From: Alkalimonas delamerensis
Lineage (GTDB): Bacteria; Pseudomonadota; Gammaproteobacteria; Enterobacterales; Alteromonadaceae
NCBI RefSeq assembly: GCF_030717955.1
Contig: NZ_JAUZVY010000001.1
Location: 806,001 to 870,000 of the forward strand
Reading direction: 5' to 3'
Length of the DNA stretch: 64,000 bases
Shown here: in pieces, positions 42,473 through 50,620 of the stretch
How the letters are laid out: each line of letters starts with the position of its first letter
How positions within the stretch are numbered: position 1 is the stretch's first letter
Position numbers and translations under genes: made by a program
Notes under the pieces: generated by a model
What the model was told of the DNA's origin: nothing
Seen by the model: only the letters and a program-made list of their open reading frames with translations
The model's database searches: none

Positions 42473-43795
42473 CTAGTTGTCCGGGAATTGAACGGTAAAG
42501 CAGGCGCCACCCAAATCACTGTTGCCCACCTCCATCGATCCATTATAGGAGCTGACCAACTCGGCGACAATGGATAAACCCACACCATGGCCTTCCTGAT
42601 AGGTATCGAGCCGGGTGCCACGCTGAAAGAGCTCTTTGCGACGATGCTCGGGGATGCCAGGGCCATCGTCTTCAATCACCAAAGTCAGTGGCTCCGGGCT
42701 GATGGTGAGTTGCACTTGCTGTCGACAAGCTTTGCAGGCATTGTCCAACAGGTTGCCTAAAATCTCCATCATATCGGTTTCATCGCCTTTAAAGGCGATA
42801 CCTTCCGGACTCTCCACTCTGATTTGACAATTTTTATGCTGATAAATTTTTGCTAAGGCTTTGACCATTTTATCCAGCAAAGGCTGCAATAAAATCTGTT
42901 TCTTCCAGACATCCTGTCCTGAGCTGCTGGCGCGCTTTAATTGGTGATCGATCATGGCACTGATGCGATCCAGCTGCTCTTTTAATTCGGGTTGCTCACT
43001 CAAAGGTGAGGTGTTAAGCACCGCCAACGGTGTTTTTAGCGCGTGGGCCAGGTCGCTCAGGTGATGGCGATACCGTTGCTTTTGCCGGTTTTGGCTGGCC
43101 AGCAGTAAGTTCAGATCTTCTTTTAATGCGGTTAGCTCTGATGGGTAACGCCCGGTCAGTTGTTCTTGCTTGCCGCTTTCGACCCGGCGTATTTCATGAT
43201 CCAGTCGGGATAACGGGCGGGTGGTCCAGCGGTAAGCCAGCAACATCACCAACAACAGCACCAGGGCGATCCCCAGATACCAGCGGATTAAGGTACGCAA
43301 AAAGCTTTGGTGAGGGGTATTTAGTAAGTGATCTGCCTGCACCACATGCACCGTCAGTGGAATGGTGTAATTGCCCTGGTCAAACAGCAAGGCAATGGAG
43401 AGCACCCAAAACTTCTGCCCCTGCTGCACTTCGGGGCGAAAGTCGCTTTTACCGGGCAACAGCTGCAGCAAGGCTGGTTCAAACTGCTGGGTGATGGAGG
43501 AGTCGGATTGCCAGAGAATATCCGACTCGTTGGTGATAAAGGCGCTGAGTCCCGAATTGGGCCGGGAAAAATCGGGCGCCAGGGCTACATTGCTTAGCTG
43601 GACCTTATCGGCAGACACCTGTATTTCCGATAAAATAGCATACAGATGCACCTCCAGCTTTTGCTCGGTGTTGGTGACCAGCTGGGTGTAAAAAGCGCGC
43701 TCAATGGCAATGAAAGAGCCTGGTAGTAAAAAAGCGAACAGCAGCAGGCTGATTAAACCCTGCCGCAGTTTCAGCGATAAAGACAGAATAGACAT
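42473..43795 (-). CDS. Sensor histidine kinase, PhoQ-like
   Basis: 440 aa. Two membrane helices (about 13-31 and 172-192) flank a periplasmic sensor domain. A HAMP-like segment (TTRPLSRLDHEIRRVESGK), the H-box SDLAHALKTPLAVL, N-box NLLDNACKACRQ, and ATP lid DDGPGIPEHRRKELFQRG, GHGVGLSIV follow. The H-box with LAHALKTPLAVL and the lid are typical of PhoQ-type kinases. It follows the response regulator gene by 7 bases. Mg2+ or peptide sensing is inferred by analogy only. Confidence 0.85.
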   Translation of the reverse strand: MSILSLSLKLRQGLISLLLFAFLLPGSFIAIERAFYTQLVTNTEQKLEVHLYAILSEIQVSADKVQLSNVALAPDFSRPNSGLSAFITNESDILWQSDSSITQQFEPALLQLLPGKSDFRPEVQQGQKFWVLSIALLFDQGNYTIPLTVHVVQADHLLNTPHQSFLRTLIRWYLGIALVLLLVMLLAYRWTTRPLSRLDHEIRRVESGKQEQLTGRYPSELTALKEDLNLLLASQNRQKQRYRHHLSDLAHALKTPLAVLNTSPLSEQPELKEQLDRISAMIDHQLKRASSSGQDVWKKQILLQPLLDKMVKALAKIYQHKNCQIRVESPEGIAFKGDETDMMEILGNLLDNACKACRQQVQLTISPEPLTLVIEDDGPGIPEHRRKELFQRGTRLDTYQEGHGVGLSIVAELVSSYNGSMEVGNSDLGGACFTVQFPDN

Positions 43796-43802
43796 GCGCG
43801 GC

Positions 43803-44480
43803 TCAGTTGACCGCTAAGGTGAAGCGATAGCCGCGGCCTCGAAGAGTTTCAATCGGTTTCAGTTCGGCTTCCGGATCGAGCTTTTTTCGGAGCCGCAGTA
43901 CGAAAACTTCGATCACATTGCTGTCCAGATCAAAGTCCTGATCGTAAATGTGTTCGGTCAGTTCGGTTTTGGAAATGACTTTATTGGGGTTCATCATAAA
44001 GTATTCCAATACCTTGTACTCATAAGCCGTCAAGCTGATTTCCTGCTCATGCAACCAGACTTGTTGAGTTCGGCTGTTCAAAGCAATGGGGCCTGCGGCC
44101 AGGGTAGGATCGGGTTGGCCAGCTGCGCGGCGTATCAGCGCATTGCAACGTGCCAGCAACTCTTCCATATGGAATGGTTTGGTCAGGTAATCATCGGCAC
44201 CTGCGTCGAGGCCTTCGACTTTTTCCTGCCAGCTGCCACGAGCCGTTAAAATAATGATGGGGGTTTTTATGTCTTTTTTCCGGGCTTTGCGGATCAGGCT
44301 CAAACCATCCAGATGTGGTAGCCCCAAATCGATAATGGCCAGATCGTAGGGGTATTCGCCAAGTTTGAAGTCGCCATCCCGGCCATCAAAGGCCATATCG
44401 ACACTGAATTGTTGCTCTGTCAGATGATTGCGGATCTGATTGGCCAACAGTTGTTCATCTTCTACCACTAAAATACGCAT
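43803..44480 (-). CDS. Response regulator, OmpR/PhoP family
   Basis: 225 aa. The receiver domain has Asp51 in IIDLGLPHLDG, the acidic pair VVEDE and the conserved Lys in LTKPF. A winged-helix output domain begins near residue 125 (IALNSRTQQVWLHEQEISLTAYEYKVLEYF) and ends RGRGYRFTL. Start codon overlaps the PepSY gene stop (TAATG). The trio PepSY-regulator-kinase is a common PhoPQ-like arrangement in Alteromonadales and relatives. Confidence 0.92.
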   Translation of the reverse strand: MRILVVEDEQLLANQIRNHLTEQQFSVDMAFDGRDGDFKLGEYPYDLAIIDLGLPHLDGLSLIRKARKKDIKTPIIILTARGSWQEKVEGLDAGADDYLTKPFHMEELLARCNALIRRAAGQPDPTLAAGPIALNSRTQQVWLHEQEISLTAYEYKVLEYFMMNPNKVISKTELTEHIYDQDFDLDSNVIEVFVLRLRKKLDPEAELKPIETLRGRGYRFTLAVN

Positions 44481-44734
44481 TAGCCTTCATCCCTTGTTAC
44501 CCGGCCGGTTCGACCATCCACCACCACGGTTACTACCCGACCATCGCGTTGTAAAATGCGAATGCGATACTGCTGCGATTCTGTTTTCACATTAAGAACC
44601 CGGCCGGGAAATCGCTGCACAGCAAGCTCCGTAGCCTGCTCTTTGCTAATCGCTGGGCTGTTGTTGGCGCTTAGGTGCATCGGCAGGATGCAGAGCATGA
44701 CAACCAGGGCCAAAATTGCGGTACGACGTAACAT
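44480..44734 (-). CDS. Small exported PepSY-domain protein
   Basis: 84 aa from ATG 44734, with GGAG upstream. A signal peptide (MLRRTAILALVVMLCILPMHLSA) precedes a single PepSY unit: ISKEQATELAVQRFPGRVLNVKTESQ then YRIRILQRDGRVVTVVVDGRTGRV. PepSY proteins are often inhibitors or sensors in the periplasm. It is the first gene of the operon with the regulator and kinase, and may feed back on the kinase (inference). Confidence 0.85.
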   Translation of the reverse strand: MLRRTAILALVVMLCILPMHLSANNSPAISKEQATELAVQRFPGRVLNVKTESQQYRIRILQRDGRVVTVVVDGRTGRVTRDEG

Positions 44735-44790
44735 AGTTAGCTCCACCAAAGAGTTCGCTGATTGACCTGCATCCTTCCTATTCCTGTTGC

Positions 44791-45306
44791 TTAATAACCA
44801 GGCCGGACTGAGATCTGGACCGGTAAACGCGGACCTGGATCGTAGTCCAACATGGTTTGATAGTGACGGCCACGAAGTTGATAACTCACCTGATAGCCAT
44901 CAAACACCTGGCGATACTGTACCGAACTATTGACGACCCGGCAACGCTGTTGATGCACTGCGGCGGGCTGATTATTTTGCCGTTGGATATCGCTGACCAC
45001 AGCGCCACCTAACACCGCGCCTGCCGCCATGCCGACGCGCTTGTTGCTTTTGTTGCGACCCAGGGCATGACCAAGAGCGCCGCCAGCAATGGCGCCAAGC
45101 ACTACTGGCGTTTGATCGTTTCGCTGGGCACCACGGTAATGAACGGTCTCGGTGTGGCAGACCTCTTGTGGAGTCCTGGTCGCCACCGTACGGTAGATGG
45201 GTTCGACTTTGGTGACACGGGCATACTCAATATGGCTGCTGTGCGCGAAGACAGAACCGGCGGTCAGGCCCGAAAGGGCAACAATGACAGGAAGTAATTT
45301 CAACAT
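44791..45306 (-). CDS. Glycine-zipper 2TM domain protein
   Basis: 171 aa from ATG 45306, with GAGGTG upstream. Signal peptide MLKLLPVIVALSGLTAGSVFAHS, then a mid-protein glycine zipper VVLGAIAGGALGHALGRNKSNKRVGMAAGAVLGGAVVSD. The C-terminal third (VVNSSVQYRQVFDGYQVSYQLRGRHYQT) resembles many periplasmic 17-kDa-antigen-like proteins. No lipobox is seen, so it is probably periplasmic or outer-membrane associated. Same strand as the PepSY operon, 56 bases upstream of it. Confidence 0.85.
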   Translation of the reverse strand: MLKLLPVIVALSGLTAGSVFAHSSHIEYARVTKVEPIYRTVATRTPQEVCHTETVHYRGAQRNDQTPVVLGAIAGGALGHALGRNKSNKRVGMAAGAVLGGAVVSDIQRQNNQPAAVHQQRCRVVNSSVQYRQVFDGYQVSYQLRGRHYQTMLDYDPGPRLPVQISVRPGY

Positions 45307-45456
45307 AGACACCTCGCTTGTGGCTTTCTGGTTGGCATCATCACTTCTGAATTGAGCTATGGATGAGCGACCAATAACATTTACAGCTTAGTGGCAAGAT
45401 GCTTAATTTTGGCTGAATCATGGCCGAGAAAATTTCGCTTATTTTGTGTTTAAAAT

Positions 45457-45484
45457 TTGATCATAATTTATTTTGGGTTATATT
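45457..45484 (+). promoter_or_regulatory. Sigma-70 promoter candidate of the comEA-like gene
   Basis: TTGATC (45457-45462) and TATATT (45479-45484), spacing 16, in an AT-rich intergenic region. It leaves a 5' leader of about 110 bases that contains the 16-bp palindrome. Confidence 0.5.
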
Positions 45485-45560
45485 TGAAAAATCCCGGTTA
45501 AATTTGTGGGGTTTTAATGATTCATTTGCGTGACGCCGGGAGGCAAGTTGTTGAAGCGGT

Positions 45561-45576
45561 CTAACCCTAGGGTTAG
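45561..45576. promoter_or_regulatory. Perfect 16-bp palindrome upstream of the comEA-like gene
   Basis: CTAACCCTAGGGTTAG is a perfect inverted repeat with no spacer, 24 bases before the ATG and just before the ribosome site AAAAAAGGAG. It could be an operator for a dimeric repressor or a short hairpin over the leader. The binding factor is unknown. Confidence 0.5.
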
Positions 45577-45600
45577 AAGCCCCAAAAAAGGAGTTTAACA

Positions 45601-45918
45601 ATGAAAAAAATGCTTTTTGTGTTCGGTTTTACCTTTGCGCTTTTAGCGGCCAACCAGTTGTGTGCACTGGAGGTACAGCCACAGCAGCAGCTGGAGCAAT
45701 CGCAGCAATTGGCTGGGGTGCAAAAAATCGATTTAAATCGGGCCAGTTCAGATGAGCTGGCATTGATTCCGGGTATTGGTCAGCAAAAAGCCATTGCCAT
45801 CCAGCAGCATGTTGCCGAGCATGGCCCAATTCGCAGTGAGCAGGAGTTGCAGGAGGTCCGTGGTATTGGACCCAGGTTAGCAGCAACGGTAGCGCAGTAC
45901 GTGCGTTTTGAGGACTAA
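45601..45918 (+). CDS. ComEA-like helix-hairpin-helix DNA-binding protein
   Basis: 105 aa with AAGGAG before ATG. Signal peptide MKKMLFVFGFTFALLAANQLCA. A Gln-rich spacer precedes a ComEA-type domain: KIDLNRASSDELALIPGIGQQKAIAIQQH (first HhH) and ELQEVRGIGPRLAATVAQYV (second HhH). In competence, ComEA binds DNA in the periplasm during uptake; this small single-domain form fits the Gram-negative version. No other competence genes are nearby. Confidence 0.88.
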   Translation: MKKMLFVFGFTFALLAANQLCALEVQPQQQLEQSQQLAGVQKIDLNRASSDELALIPGIGQQKAIAIQQHVAEHGPIRSEQELQEVRGIGPRLAATVAQYVRFED

Positions 45919-45927
45919 AGTGAAGAC

Positions 45928-45960
45928 AGCCTCCTGCTTCCGATAAAAGCAGGGGGCTTT
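45928..45960 (+). terminator. Terminator after the comEA-like gene
   Basis: Stem AGCCTCCTGCTT (45928-45939) / AAGCAGGGGGCT (45947-45958) with a G-T pair and a 7-base loop, followed by a short T run. Confidence 0.6.
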
Positions 45961-45967
45961 GTAGGGA

Positions 45968-47188
45968 TCAATTGTCGCCCATAACCTTCATCTGTTCGTT
46001 GGCCCAGTGGATGGCTTCGTGGTAGGCATCCGGTACTTTGTCTACTGGCAGTTGCAAGGCTTCAATCTGTTGTTTGGCGCCTTGCCAGTCGGCTTGCTCA
46101 TATAGCTTCATTAGTTTCATGTAATCAGCCAGAACCCCTTCCTGATTCACCAGGGCATCTTTGATGTCTTTGGCCAGCGGTAACTTTTCCATCACAGTGG
46201 CAATGGGTTCATCGAGTAGAGCATCCATTAACGACATCATGCCGGTTAAGTAGGCTTTGGAGCTATCGGTGCCGTGCAATTGAGCAAGACCCTCGGCAAA
46301 CTTGGCTCTTGTCATGGACAGTCGCATTAGCTCGGCAGGTTTATCGCTGCTGATTTGAGCGGTAAAGAGCAGTGAAAGAAAGCGTTTTAGCTCTGCCTGG
46401 CCCAGCACCACCAGGGCTTGCTTAATGGTGGCAATTTCGGCCCGGCGTTTAAAAATGGCCGAGTTGCTGTAGCGCAGTAGTTTGTAGGACAAGCTGACAT
46501 CGCGCTGGAAAACTTCGGTAATGGTGGTGAGATCCATTTCAGCCTTGGATGTTTCATACAAAAGTTCGGCCAATGTCATTTGTGCCGGCGACAAGGCTTT
46601 GGTTTGCATCATCTCCGGCTTGGAGAAAAAGTACCCTTGAAAGTAACTGAACCCCAGCTCCATGGCCATTTCAAACTGTTCATTGGTTTCCACTTTTTCT
46701 GCCAGTAGCTGGATATGCGGGAAATCGGTAATCGCAGTTTTTATGGTCTGGATGGTTTCGAGGGGGGTGGTTAAAAAGTCGATCTTAATGATGTCGATAA
46801 AAGGGTAAAAGTGGCGCCAGACGCCCTGGTGTTCGTAATCATCCAATGCCAGGATGTAGCCGTCTTTTTTCAACTGTTGGCACTCGGCTAGCAGCCGTTT
46901 ACCGGGTTGAATGGTTTCTAAAATTTCGACCACGATTTGCTCTTTTGGCAGCATCCGCGGGTACTTTTTTTGCAGGGTTTCCAGCGTAAAGTTAATAAAG
47001 CCGGGTTTATCACCGAGAAAATCTTCAATACTAAAGGAAAATTGACTGCCTTCGATCATCTTGGAGGTGGCCTCATCGCCATCAATCCCAGGGAAGACGT
47101 TATCCAGACTGTCCCTGAACAGCAGTTCGTAGGCAAAAAGTTCTTTATTGCGATCGAGAATTGGCTGGCGAGCCGCGTAGAAGTACAT
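45968..47188 (-). CDS. EAL-HDOD signalling protein with degenerate EAL domain
   Basis: 406 aa. Residues 1-190 form an EAL-like domain (FYAARQPILDRNKELFAYELLFRDS), but the motif reads ELLFR rather than EALLR and the later DDFGTG loop is replaced by DDYEHQGV, so phosphodiesterase activity is unlikely. Residues about 200-390 form an HDOD domain (SYKLLRYSNSAIFKRRAEIATIKQALVVLGQAELKRFLSLL). The family (YuxH/CdgJ) affects motility and biofilm in vibrios. It is a single-gene unit between terminators. Confidence 0.88.
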   Translation of the reverse strand: MYFYAARQPILDRNKELFAYELLFRDSLDNVFPGIDGDEATSKMIEGSQFSFSIEDFLGDKPGFINFTLETLQKKYPRMLPKEQIVVEILETIQPGKRLLAECQQLKKDGYILALDDYEHQGVWRHFYPFIDIIKIDFLTTPLETIQTIKTAITDFPHIQLLAEKVETNEQFEMAMELGFSYFQGYFFSKPEMMQTKALSPAQMTLAELLYETSKAEMDLTTITEVFQRDVSLSYKLLRYSNSAIFKRRAEIATIKQALVVLGQAELKRFLSLLFTAQISSDKPAELMRLSMTRAKFAEGLAQLHGTDSSKAYLTGMMSLMDALLDEPIATVMEKLPLAKDIKDALVNQEGVLADYMKLMKLYEQADWQGAKQQIEALQLPVDKVPDAYHEAIHWANEQMKVMGDN

Positions 47189-47282
47189 GGAAGCTTGGGT
47201 CCTCAGATTGATGCTGGCAGGCCCTATATCCTACCGAAGACTGTAAGTTAGTTTATAGCTGCTTGTGCATCAGGAAACAAGT

Positions 47283-47313
47283 AAAAAAAAGCCCCTGACC
47301 TTGAATCAGGGGC
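47283..47313 (-). terminator. Terminator after putP
   Basis: On the minus strand: perfect 8-bp stem GCCCCTGA/TCAGGGGC (47306-47313 with 47291-47298), loop of 7, then eight T (the A run 47283-47290 on the plus strand). Confidence 0.88.
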
Positions 47314-47319
47314 GATGCT

Positions 47320-48855
47320 TTATTCCATGTCGCTGGTTAAGCGTTGTTCCATTCGTTCAAAGTCTTGTTGAATGCTGCTGGCAGGGGCTGCAGTCGCCTT
47401 ACTAACCAAAACAATGGCGATGGCGCTGAGCAATGCTCCCGGCACAATCTCATACAAGTAGCTGCCCAGGCTCTCGCCACCAATGGTTACCGGAGCGTAG
47501 ATCCAGAACAACACGGTGGCCGCACCTACCAACATACCGCTGAGGGCGCCGGCGTAGGTCATGCGCTTCCAGTACAGGCTAAAGATAATCAGGGGACCAA
47601 AAGCAGCACCAAAGCCAGCCCAGGCATTGCCCACCTGCGAGAGCAGGTTCTGACTAGGGTTCAGCGACAAGGCGATGGCTGCTGCCGCGACAATCACCAC
47701 GGAAATACGGCCGACCAGCACTTGTTCGCGGTCGGATGCATCACGGCGCAGAAATGCCAGGTAAAAGTCTTTGGTCAAAGAGCTGGAGGTGACCAGCAGC
47801 TGTGAGGATATGGTGCTCATAATCGCTGCCAGAATGGCGGCCAGTAAGAAGCCACCGACCAGCGGATGGAACAGGATCTGTGACAGTACGATAAAGATGG
47901 TTTCCGGGTTGGCCAGCTGGCCCTGTGCATCCAGATAAGCGGCCGGTCCAAGCACGCCGGTCTGAGTATTCATATAAACAGCCCCGATGATGCCGGTCAG
48001 CATGGCGCCTATCAGGGCCACTATCATCCAGCTCATGCCAATACGCCGCGCTACTTTAAAGTCTTTAATGGAACGAATGGCCATAAAGCGGACGATGATG
48101 TGTGGTTGGCCAAAATAGCCCAGTCCCCAGGCGAGCAATGAAATCACACCAAGGAAGGTGGCGCCGTGCCACGGGTCCAGCATGGGCTGATCCATCCGGG
48201 CAATCTCTGCCATCACCGGTTCGCTGCCGCCTAAAATCATGAAGGCGGCCACCGGCACCAACACCAAAGCAATAAACATAATGCAGCCTTGGACAAAGTC
48301 GGTCATGCTGACCGCCAAAAAGCCGCCAAACAGGGTGTAAGCAACAACAACACCTGCGGTCAATAGCAGGCCCACTTCGTAATTCAAACCAAAGGCATTC
48401 TCAAATAAAGTGCCTCCGGCGTAGACTCCGGCAGCGGTGTAGAGGGTGAAAAACACAATAATCACCACCGCGGACACCAACCGCAAAGCACGGCTTTGAT
48501 CATTAAAGCGGTTTTCAAAATAATCGGGCAGGGTAATGGAGTCTTTGGCGACATGTGTGTAGGTGCGAAGCCGTGGCGCTACGATGCGGTAATTCAGGTA
48601 GGCGCCAATCACCAGGCCGACGGCTATCCAAACCTCGGAAAAGCCTGCGACAAAAAAAGCGCCGGGTAAGCCCATCAGCATCCAGCCACTCATATCGGAT
48701 GCACCGGCTGACAAGGCGGTGACACCAGGGCCTAACTGACGGCCACCCAACATGTAGCCAGAGACATCGCTGGTTGAGGTGCGGTAGGCGTAAAGACCGA
48801 TGCCAAGCATGGCAATAAAATAGATGGCGAGCGAAATAAAGGTGCCAGTTTCCAA
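47320..48855 (-). CDS. putP: Sodium/proline symporter
   Basis: 511 aa from a TTG start at 48855, chosen because CAGGAGA sits just upstream and the alignment to PutP N-termini begins here. Longer in-frame starts add a Gln-rich stretch not seen in the family. SSS-family signatures are GGRQLGPGVTALSAGASDMSGWMLMGLPGA and WGLGYFGQPHIIVRFMAI. About 13 membrane helices. It imports proline with Na+ as carbon/nitrogen source or osmoprotectant. A terminator follows. Confidence 0.93.
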   Translation of the reverse strand: METGTFISLAIYFIAMLGIGLYAYRTSTSDVSGYMLGGRQLGPGVTALSAGASDMSGWMLMGLPGAFFVAGFSEVWIAVGLVIGAYLNYRIVAPRLRTYTHVAKDSITLPDYFENRFNDQSRALRLVSAVVIIVFFTLYTAAGVYAGGTLFENAFGLNYEVGLLLTAGVVVAYTLFGGFLAVSMTDFVQGCIMFIALVLVPVAAFMILGGSEPVMAEIARMDQPMLDPWHGATFLGVISLLAWGLGYFGQPHIIVRFMAIRSIKDFKVARRIGMSWMIVALIGAMLTGIIGAVYMNTQTGVLGPAAYLDAQGQLANPETIFIVLSQILFHPLVGGFLLAAILAAIMSTISSQLLVTSSSLTKDFYLAFLRRDASDREQVLVGRISVVIVAAAAIALSLNPSQNLLSQVGNAWAGFGAAFGPLIIFSLYWKRMTYAGALSGMLVGAATVLFWIYAPVTIGGESLGSYLYEIVPGALLSAIAIVLVSKATAAPASSIQQDFERMEQRLTSDME

Positions 48856-48985
48856 AATAGTCTCCTGTTGGTTACTCAGCTGCTGTTGTTGTTTTTGTAT
48901 GGATAGCCTCATGCTAACAAGCTGAGCGCAGAAGCGCCACCCCCCCATGCTGTCAGCAGGGGGGTGGCAAACCAGGGTGTCTGAC

Positions 48986-50620
48986 CTAGGAGTAAAGTGG
49001 CTTCAATGGGTTTGGTGTGGTTGCAGAGTCAGCAATGGTTGGCCGGAAGCTTTGCCAGGCTTGCCATAACGCCTGACCTTGCCAGGGGCCGGACTCTGGA
49101 TGGTAGAGCGCTTGATTTAACTGCAATAGCTCAGTCCGTAGTGGCTCATCGACGTGATCGGCCAGCGCATGCAAGGTGCGGATCTTTGGGTTTAACTGCT
49201 GTTGTGCCCAATACAACAGACAATCCCGGGCCACCTGCGGTTGGTTGTATCGGCAGGCTTTTTTAAGCGCTGCGGGGTTAAAGCTGTCTTTGGTCTCAGT
49301 CTGGGCAATGGCTTTAGGGCGACGCCAAAACCAAAGCAAAACCAGGGTGCTGAGCAGCCATCCCAGCAGCAACAGGCTGCTGATGTGCGTCCAGCGCCAG
49401 GGGGAGGGCGCTTCAAGTCTGGTGCTGTCTTGTTGCGGAGCGCTGAGCTGTTGCACCGCTGGTTCATCAGCCGTGGTTGTAACCGCTGGTTGCACCTTCA
49501 ATGTTCTCGCCGGCAAGCTGGCAAAGTCGACCATCTGACGCTGGCTGTTCCACCAGGCGACTTGCAGCTCGGGCAGTTCAAGGGTGCCGCTTTCTGTTGG
49601 GATCATCGACAAGGTATAGCTTTGCTGCGCCACCAGCCGGCCATTGCGCTGGGCGCCCTGGCGCTCTGGTGGCTGGCTGAAAAATCGCACTCCAGCTGGG
49701 GCATCAAACTCAAGATCGGGCAACTGATTCGGAGCTACATCCACTGCCGATAACGTAATAGTGCGGGTAATGGGCTCACCTTGTTGCAGTTGGCTTACAT
49801 CAGCGGACCATTCCTCATGCAGGGTGACCAGGCCGGCGACCAGCCATTCACCGGGAAAGTTGGCAGGAATGGGCTGAACGTCCACCTCGATGGTTTCGGC
49901 ATGCTGCAGCACCGTGCGGGTGCGTGCAAAAAAGTTGCTGCGGCTGCTGTCTCTGTCCAGCAATTCGCCAGTAAACTCGGGGGCCCTAATGCTGAACTGG
50001 CCGCTACGCTGTGGCGTGATGGCAAAGCGGCGGCTGATGGTGCGGTACCGCACGCCATCGACCAACTGACTGCCTTCTTCATCCCGACCAATTTGTTGCA
50101 CTCTAGCGCCTTCCATTACGGGCTCGGACAGGTTGCCGCGTTGCAAGTCGCCACGGTAAAAAATGGTGACGGTGTAATAACCACTTTGCTGCACATGCAG
50201 TTGGTCTGGCTCGAACTGAACTTGCAAGAAAACTTCAGGACTGGCATCGCCACTGGCTTCAGCCGCAAGGACGGACAGTTCAATCGGCTCGGAACGCGCC
50301 TGACCAAGCTCAAACGCCGGGATCCTGTATTGGCCCGGCTCTTTGGGGAAAAGCGTTAGCCGCCAACTGGTGCTAAAACTGGCCTGGCCGTTCACCACCC
50401 GGGTGCTTTGGCTAACGGAGGGCACCGTGATACGAAAATCCTGCTCCAGTTGCCTGAAGTTCAATTGATCGGCATTTAACCGGGCATTGGCGGTGACTTC
50501 CAGCACAATGGCTTCACCGACCATGGCTGGATTTTTATCGACACTGGCGGTCAGCTGGGTCACTTCTGCCAACGACCAACTGCTGATCATAAGCATGCAA
50601 ACACAAAAGGCTCTTACCAT
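48986..50620 (-). CDS. batD: BatD-family protein (aerotolerance operon)
   Basis: 544 aa. Signal peptide MVRAFCVCMLMISSWSLA. BatD features are TASVDKNPAMVGEAIVLEV, several beta-sandwich repeats (DLQRGNLSEPVMEGARVQQIG is the conserved BatD segment), a membrane helix near residue 410-430 and a C-terminal helical part. Last gene of a six-gene operon; it starts inside the VWA-TPR gene end. In Bacteroides-type Bat operons it is linked to oxidative stress tolerance; its role in proteobacteria is unclear. Confidence 0.9.
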   Translation of the reverse strand: MVRAFCVCMLMISSWSLAEVTQLTASVDKNPAMVGEAIVLEVTANARLNADQLNFRQLEQDFRITVPSVSQSTRVVNGQASFSTSWRLTLFPKEPGQYRIPAFELGQARSEPIELSVLAAEASGDASPEVFLQVQFEPDQLHVQQSGYYTVTIFYRGDLQRGNLSEPVMEGARVQQIGRDEEGSQLVDGVRYRTISRRFAITPQRSGQFSIRAPEFTGELLDRDSSRSNFFARTRTVLQHAETIEVDVQPIPANFPGEWLVAGLVTLHEEWSADVSQLQQGEPITRTITLSAVDVAPNQLPDLEFDAPAGVRFFSQPPERQGAQRNGRLVAQQSYTLSMIPTESGTLELPELQVAWWNSQRQMVDFASLPARTLKVQPAVTTTADEPAVQQLSAPQQDSTRLEAPSPWRWTHISSLLLLGWLLSTLVLLWFWRRPKAIAQTETKDSFNPAALKKACRYNQPQVARDCLLYWAQQQLNPKIRTLHALADHVDEPLRTELLQLNQALYHPESGPWQGQALWQAWQSFRPTIADSATTPNPLKPLYS

